The notes under the pieces were generated by a model. The model worked only from the letters and a program-made list of their open reading frames with translations. It was not told the DNA's origin and did no database searches. Both the position numbers and the translations under genes were made by a program. 15,029 bases of DNA, from contig JAQUEZ010000149.1 in NCBI GenBank assembly GCA_028684915.1, forward strand, positions 1 through 15,029, in the 5' to 3' direction. Positions 1 through 8,116 of the stretch are shown piece after piece. Every line of letters starts with the position of its first letter. The first letter of the stretch is position 1. The stretch is from Desulfobulbus sp. GTDB taxonomy: Bacteria > Desulfobacterota > Desulfobulbia > Desulfobulbales > Desulfobulbaceae.

Positions 1-526
1 CTTGGCCATGACGGTAAGAAGCTAGTGTGTCCAATGAATCCAAAGGGAATCATGACAAAGTATGGCGCGACCTGCTTTCGTAACATGTTGATATTACGAG
101 GCCCAACTGAATTTTGTGGCCATAGGCTATTATGCTCATTATGGAAATTCGTGTTGGAGGGAAATGCGTCAATTCAGGCTAGTTGATGCACTAGACTATG
201 ATCGTGATCGACATTCTTACGTGTTGCCTTCGCCCAGGGGGGAATGGAAACCATTGCCTGTTCATCCAATCTATTTCCACTATAAGGTGTGGAATGTCGA
301 TATGGCCGCATACGAAAGAACGCTTGGAAAACATTTATTCTCCCCTGTTATTAAACCCAAGGGGAAGTGGAGCACGGTTCCGTTCCTGCCGCTTTCGATA
401 AAAGGATTTTTTCGGGAAAAATTACCAAAATATCCGAGGGTGAGCTGTTTTAACGGGTCTTTCGGGCAACTTGAAAATCCGTATAATGAATATCGAAAAA
501 AAGAATTCGAGAATGGCATTGTTTAA
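1..526 (+). pseudogene. 3' part of an unrecognised gene, apparently frameshifted
   Basis: I do not recognise this family. Frame 1 is open from the window edge to a stop at 184-186. Frame 2 is open from just after a stop at 89-91 to TAA at 524-526, with a possible GTG start at 116. The two frames join smoothly at the TTTT run at 112-115: with one T fewer the protein reads ...RGPTEF-VAIGYYAHYGN... without a break, giving about 174 residues to the C-terminus. The joined protein is rich in aromatic and basic residues, has no clear membrane segment, and contains HPIYFHYKVWN about midway through the second frame, which resembles the tail region of some family-2 glycosyltransferases; that is only a resemblance. 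The next two genes are glycosyltransferases, so a role in surface glycan synthesis is a reasonable guess. If the frameshift is a base-call error, the gene is intact and simply runs off the left edge. If it is real, only the 116-526 piece (136 residues) could be translated, and that start has no good ribosome binding site. Confidence 0.45.
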
Positions 527-707
527 TGGAGTTTAATGGAGCACAGAAAAAACGGAATTTCAATAAAATGAGATTGGTGGTTGAAAATTTAATATTCTCC
601 TTCTCATCGAAATTCTCTAGAGCGACGTCTCGATTTCTGCACAATTGTATTTGTGATAGGTAATTTCTCAGATTTTAAATTTTTACAAGTCCATTAATAT
701 TTGCAAA

Positions 708-1517
708 ATGAATTTTTATCGACATATAAAAGAGATAACTGCGCATCGATCAGGAGCGGATAAGATTGCCTTGGCAAGGGGGGTTGCATTAAATGTTTTT
801 AATTACCTGATTATGCGTCCAACTATTGCGCGTATTGTAATAGGAAGGAAGTATAAGCAGGAAAGGAAGCTTTTTTATACTGTTCTCACTGGTGATTATG
901 ATTTGCTCAATGAAATTCCAGAAAAATTGAACAATTGGGAATATATCTGTTTCACAGATAATCCCCGCTTAAAAAGCAATACGTGGAAAATCGTACAAAT
1001 TGAGAACAACTTCAATCTTGATCCTCGTCGCCTTTCACGCGTATTTAAAATTAAAAATTATTTAGTCGATTCAGAATATGATATAAGTGTTTACGCTGAC
1101 GCAAATATAAAGATTCGAGGTAATCTCGATGCATTTATTGCACAAGCATTGCGACCACACAGTGCCTTAACCTTGCCAGTGCATCCGTTTCTGAATTCAC
1201 TCGAGGGTGAATATAAACAATGCCTGGCAGTGGGAAAGGATCAACGTGATATTCTTGAGAGTCAATATAATTTTTATACAAAAGATCAACGTTTTTCGGA
1301 TAGTACACCGCATGTTAATGCTCGGCTGTTGATTAGAAGGACAGGAAATTCGGCGATCAATACTATGATGGACCTTTGGTTTGAACAGTTGATGCAGTGG
1401 TCAAGGCGGGATCAAATGTCCTTTAATTATGTCCTCAATATGTGTCGAGATGTAAATGTTGATTATTTTCCTTATTGGATATTTAGAAGGTATTTCAAGG
1501 TGTTACGTCATAGATGA
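708..1517 (+). CDS. DUF616 / TOD1-MUCI70-like glycosyltransferase
   Basis: This 269-residue protein matches the DUF616 pattern (the domain of plant TOD1/MUCI70 and many bacterial polysaccharide-locus proteins). FYTVLTGDYD lies at about 56-65, WEYICFTDNP at 77-86, then TW (92-93), DPRRLSRVFKI (105-115), YADANIKI (129-136, in the place of a metal/sugar-nucleotide DxD-type motif), HPF (159-161) and SRRDQMSF (232-239). It probably transfers a sugar during synthesis of a cell-surface glycan at the cytoplasmic face of the membrane; the substrate cannot be read from sequence. The first 50 residues are basic with a mildly hydrophobic stretch at about 27-45, which could aid membrane association. The start ATG is preceded by AT-rich DNA with no obvious Shine-Dalgarno sequence. 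The gene is clearly AT-richer than those beyond 2600, which fits a transferred glycan locus. It converges on the GT4 gene with 11 bases between the stops. Confidence 0.8.
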   Translation: MNFYRHIKEITAHRSGADKIALARGVALNVFNYLIMRPTIARIVIGRKYKQERKLFYTVLTGDYDLLNEIPEKLNNWEYICFTDNPRLKSNTWKIVQIENNFNLDPRRLSRVFKIKNYLVDSEYDISVYADANIKIRGNLDAFIAQALRPHSALTLPVHPFLNSLEGEYKQCLAVGKDQRDILESQYNFYTKDQRFSDSTPHVNARLLIRRTGNSAINTMMDLWFEQLMQWSRRDQMSFNYVLNMCRDVNVDYFPYWIFRRYFKVLRHR

Positions 1518-1528
1518 CCCCCTTTTTA

Positions 1529-2584
1529 TTAAGAAAAAAGAACTTCGAGTGCCTTTTTTAATGCGTCAGCAATCTGTTGGTTGGAAAAATAAATTTCGTA
1601 TGTGCGCCTCGCCTGCTTTCCAGCGTCAACCAAATTTTGCTTGTCAGCAAGAAGTCTTCGAACGCAATCGGCTAAAGCTACGGGATCTCCTGGGGGAGTA
1701 AAAAACAGGCCGCTGCGGGGATCATGGATGACATCTTCTGGGTAGGCCGGTGAAGGTTGAGTGATTACTGGCCGTCCACATGCCATTGATTGGTATACTT
1801 TGTTAGCAATAACCCTCCCAGCCTTGGCTGAATTACCAAATACTCCAAGCAGGATATCAGCCTTGCCAATTCGTGTTGCAAGATTTTTATAAGCAACAGG
1901 TTCTTCGAAAGATACGTTTGGGAGTCCGCACGCCTTTTGTTCGCAGCGCGCTCGCAGTGGGCCTCTCCCGAGCAAGGTCCATTTTACCTCAGGGACCAAT
2001 GCTGCAGCCTCAACTATAATTTCAGGCCCCTGGAGGTTGATGAAGCTTCCGTAGAAGAGAATCTCCGGTTGGGTCTGAGATGTGGCAGGCTGTTGTTGCT
2101 GAAAAAAGGATTCTTCTGCTCCTACTGGAACAACCAGGGTTGTTGAGTTGGAAGCATGAAATTCATCTATAAAAAAACGGGCGTGCGGAACAGTATCCGC
2201 GAGCAAGAGGTCCGTTTGAGAATAAATGGAGCTTTCCCATTTGTGCAATCGTAACGCGGCTCGATGGTTGATATTGTATTTTTTTCGTTCAAACACAACT
2301 TTATCCCACGCACTAATTAATGGGTCAAATATAATGGGCACCCCTCTTGTCAATGCAAATTTTTTGGCTGACTTAAAATCACGGTGGCGAAATGCTGGAA
2401 CCCAAACAGCGTGAATTTTAGGGAAATGATAAAAAAAGGCTTCGAGAGTTGCAAGTGAGGTTACCTTTGGACGGAAGTCCACAAGGTTGTACCCTAGTGA
2501 ATGAAGGATGTTTCGGAAGATTCGATTACGCGAGTATCCGGGGGAGTATCGCCCCCACCAAAGAATTGTTTTGTTTTTGTGCAT
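1529..2584 (-). CDS. GT4-family glycosyltransferase (GT-B fold)
   Basis: This 351-residue protein has the two-lobed architecture of GT4 retaining glycosyltransferases. The N-terminal acceptor lobe begins with a beta-strand, KTILWWGRYSPGYSRNR (5-21). The C-terminal donor lobe starts near 172 with PEILFYGSF (173-181). It contains LLGRGPLR (204-211), ADILLGVFG (242-250), NKVYQSMACGRPVI (261-274) and SGLFFTPPGDP (291-301). In the classical EX7E site the first glutamate position is here in the form NKVYQ (no Glu), while a glutamate is present in AYPED (280-284); this variant occurs in GT4 subfamilies. The enzyme likely moves a nucleotide-sugar-derived hexose onto a lipid-linked glycan or capsule acceptor. 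It lies about 100 bases downstream of the ATPase gene on the same strand but shares no function with it; it belongs with the glycan genes to its left. No good ribosome binding site precedes the ATG. The specific sugar and acceptor are unknown. Confidence 0.85.
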   Translation of the reverse strand: MHKNKTILWWGRYSPGYSRNRIFRNILHSLGYNLVDFRPKVTSLATLEAFFYHFPKIHAVWVPAFRHRDFKSAKKFALTRGVPIIFDPLISAWDKVVFERKKYNINHRAALRLHKWESSIYSQTDLLLADTVPHARFFIDEFHASNSTTLVVPVGAEESFFQQQQPATSQTQPEILFYGSFINLQGPEIIVEAAALVPEVKWTLLGRGPLRARCEQKACGLPNVSFEEPVAYKNLATRIGKADILLGVFGNSAKAGRVIANKVYQSMACGRPVITQPSPAYPEDVIHDPRSGLFFTPPGDPVALADCVRRLLADKQNLVDAGKQARRTYEIYFSNQQIADALKKALEVLFS

Positions 2585-2683
2585 TATGTTCTGAATTTTT
2601 AGGACGAGGCAAATATGAATGCTGTAGGAAGGCTATATAGGCGGAGCAGAGCCTAGCGGACCGATGGTGCCGCCTTTTCTCTC

Positions 2684-4933
2684 TCATGCTTGGCGGATCA
2701 CGTGCTGAGGAGGGCGGGGTTTCCCGGCGCTGGCAAGTTGGACAACTATGCGATCTGTCTTATGAAGACGTTCCACTAAGGTTCGGAACAGGTGGCGGGA
2801 GACTTCCGGATATTTTTCTATGAGTTCTGAGAGTTTGTCGCCTGGATAGCGTTTGATGGTGCATCTGCCAACCGAAATGATAGAGGCAGAGCGAGGTTCT
2901 TCAAGGATTGCGGCCATTTCACCAAAATACTCTCCTGGTTCAGTTATCTCAGCTATTTTTTTGCCTGATCTCAAAACCGCTACTTTTCCACGAATAAGTT
3001 TGAAAAAATCGCGGTCTTTGTTTCCCTCTTGAATGATCACGTCACCATCTTCGTACTCTTCAACATCGGGATTAACCAAATACGCGGGCAAGCTGTCTTC
3101 GTGCGCCACGGTTCTTTTTTGTACCTCTTCCAGGCTGGTTACACCTTCACGTGCCTTTTGCAAGCCTGCTTCACGAAGTGTATACATTCCTTCCTGGATG
3201 GCTACTTTGCGCAGCTGCTCTTCCGATACTTCTGCCTGGATGGCTTCTGCCACAGCGTCTGTTACTTCCATCAATTCAAAAAAACCGACTCGGCCACGGT
3301 ATCCCAGGCCGTTGCACTCCGAACAGCCTTTAGCCTTAAATAGCTTGAGTTCGTTGAGTTCATGTTCCTTAAAGCCAGCCGATAAAAGGGTTTGCTGGTC
3401 ATATTGGGCAGGTGTTTTACAATGCTTGCACAGACGCCGCGCCAATCGCTGGGAAAGAATCATGGTCAGAGAAGAGGCGAGAATGTAGGATGGAATTCCA
3501 ATATCTACCATACGGCTGACCGTTGCTGGAGAGTCGTTGGTGTGCAAGGTGGAGAAAACGAGATGGCCGGTCATGGCCGCCTTCATAGCAATTTCTGCGG
3601 TTTCAATATCGCGGATCTCACCGACCATGATGATATCGGGATCTTGGCGTAAAAATGCTTTGAGAGCTGCAGCAAAGGTCATGCCGACCTCGGCGTTGAC
3701 ATTGACCTGGTTAATGCCTTTGAAGTTGAATTCGACCGGATCTTCCGCTGTAAGGATTTTGATATCTTCTGTATTGAGGGAATTGAGGGCCGAATACAGG
3801 GTTACGGTCTTGCCCGATCCGGTTGGGCCGGTAACTAACAAGAGTCCCTGTGGGCGTGAAAGACAGCGTCTGAGTGCGTCAAAGGTGCCTTGAGTAAAAC
3901 CAAGCTTGGTCAGGTCAACATTGAGTGAATTTTTATCAAGGATACGAAGAACAATACCTTCACCATAGAGCAGTGGCAGGGTTGAAACGCGAAAATCAAC
4001 TGCACGATTGCGGCCCAAACGGATTTTGATACGTCCGTCCTGGGGAACTCTGCGTTCGGTAATGTTAAGGCCAGCAAGAATCTTCATGCGGGCAGCCATG
4101 GCATTTTTGATCGTCAAAGGCAGGTTCATCGATTTAAACAACGAGCCGTCTTTGCGATAGCGAACCTGCATGGTCTTTTCAAACGGCTCAATATGGATAT
4201 CGCTGACCCCTTCCTGAACAGCTTTGACGAGGATACCGTTGACTAACTTGATAATGGGGGCATCAGAGGCGGAAAACTGCTCGAAGTTGCTTTCCTCTGC
4301 ACTGGCACTTTCGATTTCAAAATCTTCGGCAGCATCTGATACCAAGGCACCGAAGTCATCGACCTGAGTGACGGTCTCTTCTTCACTCTCCGGTTCATAT
4401 TTAAAGAATGAATGGTATTCTTCATCACTGATTTTATAATATCTTTTATACGAATCAATGATGTCCTTGGCGGATGAGACACAGACGTTGAGATTTTTTT
4501 GGACAATGTCTTGAAGCTGTTCAACATCAAGTGAATCGGTCGGCTCTGCCATGGTGACCTGGAGCGTGTCACCCGCCAATCGTAAGGGAAACGCCATGAA
4601 CTTCTTGGCGGTTTCGTAGGGGAGCAGGTTGAGTGCTTCCTTGCTCGGCGATTCTTGGTCGATGACAACCATGGTGTAGTTGTGCATCCTGCTCAAGAAA
4701 TTGGCGATGGTATCCCGTTCGATAGCACCGCTTTCCAAAAGAATTCTGCCGAGTCTTTCTCCGCTTTTCTTCTGGATGACCTTTGCTTCTTCGAACTGGG
4801 TCGCGGTAATGTACCCGGCCTTACTCAGTAATTCGCCAATTTTTAACTTACCGGCCCCAGATTGATCCTTAACGGTTCTTTTTAGGGAGCCTCTTTGCGC
4901 GTCAGTCGATGTTTGTCCTGGTTTGATTGCCAT
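2684..4933 (-). CDS. GspE/PilB-type secretion/pilus ATPase with MshEN-like N-terminus and C-terminal cNMP-binding domain
   Basis: This is a hexameric AAA-like motor ATPase of the type II secretion / type IV pilus family, 749 residues against a usual 500-570. Residues about 29-85 form an MshEN-like domain, with two imperfect copies of the roughly 24-residue motif (KIGELLSKAGYITATQF and RLGRILLESGAIERDTI); MshEN domains bind c-di-GMP in related ATPases. An acidic linker (about 168-220) follows. The motor core has the N2 domain (SDIHIEPF at 244-251), Walker A GPTGSGKT (369-376), Asp box AEDPVEF (396-402), Walker B DPDIIMVGEIRD (431-442), His box GHLVFSTLHTND (456-467) and the zinc tetracysteine C502, C505, C537, C540, all intact. 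Residues about 624-730 are an extra CRP-like cyclic-nucleotide-binding domain with a good phosphate-binding cassette (GEYFGEMAAILEEPRSAS, 667-684, with E672 and R681). No pilC, pilT or gsp genes adjoin, so I cannot say whether it serves pili or secretion. A sigma-70-like promoter lies upstream at 4978-5006. Confidence 0.93.
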   Translation of the reverse strand: MAIKPGQTSTDAQRGSLKRTVKDQSGAGKLKIGELLSKAGYITATQFEEAKVIQKKSGERLGRILLESGAIERDTIANFLSRMHNYTMVVIDQESPSKEALNLLPYETAKKFMAFPLRLAGDTLQVTMAEPTDSLDVEQLQDIVQKNLNVCVSSAKDIIDSYKRYYKISDEEYHSFFKYEPESEEETVTQVDDFGALVSDAAEDFEIESASAEESNFEQFSASDAPIIKLVNGILVKAVQEGVSDIHIEPFEKTMQVRYRKDGSLFKSMNLPLTIKNAMAARMKILAGLNITERRVPQDGRIKIRLGRNRAVDFRVSTLPLLYGEGIVLRILDKNSLNVDLTKLGFTQGTFDALRRCLSRPQGLLLVTGPTGSGKTVTLYSALNSLNTEDIKILTAEDPVEFNFKGINQVNVNAEVGMTFAAALKAFLRQDPDIIMVGEIRDIETAEIAMKAAMTGHLVFSTLHTNDSPATVSRMVDIGIPSYILASSLTMILSQRLARRLCKHCKTPAQYDQQTLLSAGFKEHELNELKLFKAKGCSECNGLGYRGRVGFFELMEVTDAVAEAIQAEVSEEQLRKVAIQEGMYTLREAGLQKAREGVTSLEEVQKRTVAHEDSLPAYLVNPDVEEYEDGDVIIQEGNKDRDFFKLIRGKVAVLRSGKKIAEITEPGEYFGEMAAILEEPRSASIISVGRCTIKRYPGDKLSELIEKYPEVSRHLFRTLVERLHKTDRIVVQLASAGKPRPPQHVIRQA

Positions 4934-4977
4934 GGATTTGGAAGGCCTTTGAGTCGAAGGATGGGGAATTTTTCAAT

Positions 4978-5006
4978 AGTGTACTATAAATGCAAAGACC
5001 GGTCAA
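4978..5006 (-). promoter_or_regulatory. Probable sigma-70-type promoter of the GspE/PilB ATPase gene
   Basis: On the minus strand TTGACC (5001-5006) is followed after 17 bases by TACACT (4978-4983). This predicts a transcript start near 4971 and a leader of just under 40 bases before the ATG at 4933. The position just upstream of the gene and the exact spacing support it; the -10 box matches only four of six consensus bases. Confidence 0.5.
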
Positions 5007-5086
5007 AAAGAAGAACATCTTGAAAAAGAGGGTGTGGGCCTGATTTTTTTGCTGCGAGCACCGCGGCACAGCCAGCGCTTTCATGG

Positions 5087-6019
5087 TTACGGAAAAATCG
5101 AGGGGAATTTTGTGCGCAACATCTGGTGCAGGGGAATCATAACCTCACGCATTGATGGTTCAGCTGCCAGTGAGGTCCGTAAGGTGAGAATATGTTGCCA
5201 CTCGAGCAGGTTTGCGTACACAATGATCTCGGTTTTACAGGAATTTGGTAGGACTGTACGGGCTGCCTGCGGTGTGGATGTCTCAAGCAGGCGAAGATAT
5301 TGGGTCTCCATGGCTTCCATCGACTGTTTCCAGAGAGTGTATTCATCGCTGCCCTCGCTAAAGAAAACCGGTTTGATGAAGGTCACTTCCTTGCCGAATT
5401 TGTCGGCGGAATAGCGACAGTAGCGTTGGCTTTCCTGGAGGAAGGTACAGGGCCGATGACGAACGAGCTCGTGGGTGACAGCTCGGTTGACGATGAATTT
5501 AACCGCGAGAAAACGGTGTTTTATCTGTTGTTCCCGGTGTAATTGTTCGAATGCGGAAAGGGGTATTTTGGTGACCACCACATGTTGAACCCCTGGAGAA
5601 GGGGGCACTGAGAGGGTCTCAAAAAAGTAGGGATGCTCCTTTTGTAGCGCATCGAATAGGGCTCTTGATATTTGGTCATTGGGGTGCAGTAACATCATTT
5701 CCGTGAATGCACGAACCGAACCGGAGATCAAAAGTGTTGTTTTGTCGAGTCGATCTATTTGGAGAAATTTGGGTTGTTGAAAGAAAAAATTATCAACTGC
5801 CTCGGGGGACGGCGCAGTGACCGTGAAGGTTGTTGCGCCCATTTCGAGGACTGAATTGTGGCCATATTCAGCCATTTTGCGGACAAAAGGGATGGCCGAT
5901 TGGTGATCAATCTTATCTTCACTCTTGTAGCAGATGCGCCCGCAAAATTCGATACGGATTGGAAGGCTTTGCCGGTCAAGTTCATCAAGAATAACGACGC
6001 TTGGCTCTATAATGCGCAT
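5087..6019 (-). CDS. thyX: Flavin-dependent thymidylate synthase ThyX
   Basis: ThyX makes dTMP from dUMP using FAD, NADPH and methylene-tetrahydrofolate, replacing ThyA; it acts as a cytoplasmic tetramer. The defining RHR-X7-S motif is present (RHRPCTFLQES, residues 187-197 from this start). Supporting blocks are GHNSVLEM (53-60), QAARTVLPNS (251-260) and LRTSLAAEPSMREV (280-293, in the place of the family's usual LR...AQ.E.R block). At 310 residues it is longer than many ThyX proteins (about 220-250) through insertions in the N-terminal half and a modest C-terminal tail. The start at ATG 6019 (MRIIEPS) is chosen over an in-frame TTG at 6052 because the TTG lies inside the hairpin/T-tail of the nifS terminator, and ThyX proteins typically begin near this residue. 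The upstream terminator implies its own promoter, which I could not identify. The ribosome binding site is weak. Confidence 0.95.
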   Translation of the reverse strand: MRIIEPSVVILDELDRQSLPIRIEFCGRICYKSEDKIDHQSAIPFVRKMAEYGHNSVLEMGATTFTVTAPSPEAVDNFFFQQPKFLQIDRLDKTTLLISGSVRAFTEMMLLHPNDQISRALFDALQKEHPYFFETLSVPPSPGVQHVVVTKIPLSAFEQLHREQQIKHRFLAVKFIVNRAVTHELVRHRPCTFLQESQRYCRYSADKFGKEVTFIKPVFFSEGSDEYTLWKQSMEAMETQYLRLLETSTPQAARTVLPNSCKTEIIVYANLLEWQHILTLRTSLAAEPSMREVMIPLHQMLRTKFPSIFP

Positions 6020-6029
6020 GGGGTACCGG

Positions 6030-6079
6030 AAAGAAAAAGGAACGAAGAACAACGCCGCTGGTCATCCGCAAGCGGCGTT
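6030..6079 (-). terminator. Intrinsic terminator of the nifU-nifS unit
   Basis: A perfect 9-bp stem, AACGCCGCT / AGCGGCGTT (6051-6059 with 6071-6079, 11-base loop), begins 13 bases past the nifS stop. Read on the minus strand it is followed by a T-rich run (GTTCTTCGTTCCTTTTTC). It lies just ahead of the thyX ATG and therefore excludes the longer thyX start. Confidence 0.75.
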
Positions 6080-6092
6080 TGATTGAGACCAA

Positions 6093-7280
6093 TTACTTGT
6101 TTTCTTCCCAGAACGGGGAGAGTTCCCGCAGGCGGGCGATAATGGGGGGCATTTTCTCAAGGACGAAGTCAACTTCTTCTTCGGTATTGTAGACAGAGAG
6201 ACTGAAACGGATGGAACCATGCGCTGCCGTGAAGGGTACTCCCATGGCGCGGAGAACATGGGAAGGTTCCAGCGACCCGGAGGTGCAGGCCGAGCCGGAA
6301 GAAGCGCAGATGTTATGCTGATTCATCAGTAAAAGTATTGCTTCACCCTCGACATATTCAAAGCTGATATTGGCCGTGTTGGGCAGTCGTTGATCCGCAT
6401 GGCCGTTGAGCAGGGCTTTGGGGATACTCTCTAGCAGACCCTTTTCCAACTTGTCGCGCAGCACCCGGACTCTGGTGTTTTCTTCCTCCATTTTAGCTGC
6501 GGCAAGTTCACAGGCCTTACCTAACCCGACAATAGAGGCCACATTCTCGGTGCCGCCGCGTCTTCCATTCTCCTGATGCCCGCCGTTCAAGAATGGGATA
6601 AAAGGTGTTCCTTTGCGTACATAAAGGACGCCAATGCCCTTGGGCGCATGCAGTTTGTGGCCGGAAAGAGAAAGGAAGTCGATATCGGTTGCCTGCAAGT
6701 TGATCGGAATTTTGCCGACCGCTTGGACTGCATCGGTGTGAAAGAGGACTCCGCGTGCTTTTGCAATTTTGGCCATCTCCTCAACCGGAAAAATCACGCC
6801 GGTCTCGTTATTGGCCCACATAACGCTGACAATCGCGGTTTCATCAGTCAGGCTTTCTTGGAACCGTTGCAGATCAAGGGTGCCGTCCTCAGCAACCGGC
6901 AGGCGCGTAATGTGGTACTTACGTCCGGTCAGTATTTCCAGGTTGTCGCAGAGATTTTTCACTGCCGGGTGCTCAACTCGGGTGGTCACCACATGATTCT
7001 TTTCAGGATAGGTCTGTAAGGCGGAGAGGATAGCCGTTGAATCACTTTCGGTGCCGCAACTAGTAAAAACGATTTCCTCCGGCATGGCCCCAAGCAGATT
7101 TGCAACCGATTGGCGAGCCTCACTCACCGCCTGGCCCACACGACCACCAAAGGTATGCATGGACGAAGGATTTCCGTAAAATTCGGTGAGGTAAGGCAAC
7201 ATCGTATCCAGCACCTCGGGGGCAACCCGAGTGGTGGCATTATTGTCCATGTAAATAACTTTGTCTGCGGAGGCGGCCAT
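6093..7280 (-). CDS. nifS: Cysteine desulfurase NifS
   Basis: This PLP-dependent enzyme takes sulfur from L-cysteine as a persulfide and passes it to an Fe-S scaffold, releasing alanine. All hallmarks of the 395-residue class I (NifS/IscS) group are present: YMDNNATT at 10-17, H104 in VEHPAV stacking on PLP, N157 in WANNETG, D183 and Q186 in HTDAVQAVG, the Schiff-base lysine K209 in SGHKLHAPKG, and the catalytic cysteine C332 in SSGSACTSGS. Length is typical. The ATG overlaps the nifU stop by one base (TAATG), so translation is coupled and NifU is the obvious partner. Neither nitrogenase genes nor iscR, hscA or fdx are nearby, so a general Fe-S assembly role is more likely than one dedicated to nitrogen fixation. 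A terminator follows the gene. Confidence 0.96.
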   Translation of the reverse strand: MAASADKVIYMDNNATTRVAPEVLDTMLPYLTEFYGNPSSMHTFGGRVGQAVSEARQSVANLLGAMPEEIVFTSCGTESDSTAILSALQTYPEKNHVVTTRVEHPAVKNLCDNLEILTGRKYHITRLPVAEDGTLDLQRFQESLTDETAIVSVMWANNETGVIFPVEEMAKIAKARGVLFHTDAVQAVGKIPINLQATDIDFLSLSGHKLHAPKGIGVLYVRKGTPFIPFLNGGHQENGRRGGTENVASIVGLGKACELAAAKMEEENTRVRVLRDKLEKGLLESIPKALLNGHADQRLPNTANISFEYVEGEAILLLMNQHNICASSGSACTSGSLEPSHVLRAMGVPFTAAHGSIRFSLSVYNTEEEVDFVLEKMPPIIARLRELSPFWEENK

Positions 7281-8116
7281 TATCTGTCCTCCTCAACAAT
7301 CAGGCTTTCAAGGACCTGTTCGCGCAGTTTTTTCTCTACATGCTCTTTGAGGGTGGTCCGGGAAGAGTGACATCCCGCGCAGGAGCCCCGAAGGGAGACG
7401 GTAACAAAATCACCATCCACATCGACCAGTTGGATATCTCCGCCATCCTTTTTCAGGATAGGCTTGATCTCTCTTTCGATGACCTCCTCAATTTTTTTGA
7501 TTTTCTCCAGGGCCGTCATCCGTTTTTGTTTTTTTCGTTCACTGCTCTGACCACTCTGATCATCGGTCATTTCGTGCAACAGTTCCTTCAAACGTCCTTC
7601 GCATTTACCGCACCCGCCACCAGCCTTGGTGAAATTGGTGATTTCTTCAACCGAAGCCAGCGCATTCTCTTTGATCGCTCGAATGATCTCAAGGTCGGTC
7701 ACACCAAAACATTCACAGACTACCTCGCCTTGGGCCATGGGTAAAATGACGCCGGTGTAATCGGCAATGGCTGCCTCAAGGGCTTCTCTGCCCATAACCG
7801 AGCAGTGCATTTTTTCCTTGGGAAGTCCGCCCAACGCTTTGGCAATGTCGTCGTTGGTCAGATTTTTGGCATCTTCAAGTTTCATCCCCTTGAGCATTTC
7901 CGTGAGCATGGAAGAGGAAGCAATGGCCGAGGCGCAGCCAAAGGTTTTGAATTTGGCGTCGGTGATGATCTGATTTTCATCAACTTTGATGGACAAACGC
8001 AAGGCGTCACCACAGGCAATGGAGCCAACGTTGCCCACACCGCTGGCGTTTTCAATTTCGCCGACGTTTTTCGGGTTGATGAAATGTTCTTGGACTTTAT
8101 CTGTATATTCCCACAT
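7280..8116 (-). CDS. nifU: Fe-S cluster scaffold NifU (three-domain)
   Basis: NifU receives sulfur from NifS, builds Fe-S clusters and hands them to target proteins. All three modules are here in 278 residues. The IscU-like domain (1-125) has the cluster ligands C35 (with D37), C61 and C105. The BFD-like [2Fe-2S] domain (130-182) has C134, C136, C169 and C172 (CEC...CGKC). After a charged linker (185-200), the C-terminal Nfu domain (201-270) has the CAGC pair C246/C249. No ligand is missing. The start ATG is preceded by a purine-rich AAGAGAA stretch at moderate spacing. The gene lies 86 bases downstream of pgm on the same strand with no clear terminator between, so some read-through from pgm is possible. 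I found no convincing IscR-type operator upstream. Confidence 0.96.
   Translation of the reverse strand: MWEYTDKVQEHFINPKNVGEIENASGVGNVGSIACGDALRLSIKVDENQIITDAKFKTFGCASAIASSSMLTEMLKGMKLEDAKNLTNDDIAKALGGLPKEKMHCSVMGREALEAAIADYTGVILPMAQGEVVCECFGVTDLEIIRAIKENALASVEEITNFTKAGGGCGKCEGRLKELLHEMTDDQSGQSSERKKQKRMTALEKIKKIEEVIEREIKPILKKDGGDIQLVDVDGDFVTVSLRGSCAGCHSSRTTLKEHVEKKLREQVLESLIVEEDR

Noticed and set aside
2656..2683. GCGGACC/GGTGCCGC hairpin followed by CTTTTCTCTC, read on the plus strand, as a terminator
   Set aside because: The genes on both sides are on the minus strand, where the stem is followed by no T-tract, and the stem has a bulge.
3029..3488. Plus-strand open frames opposite the ATPase gene
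   Set aside because: Shadows of a well-supported minus-strand gene, with low-complexity translations and no ribosome sites.
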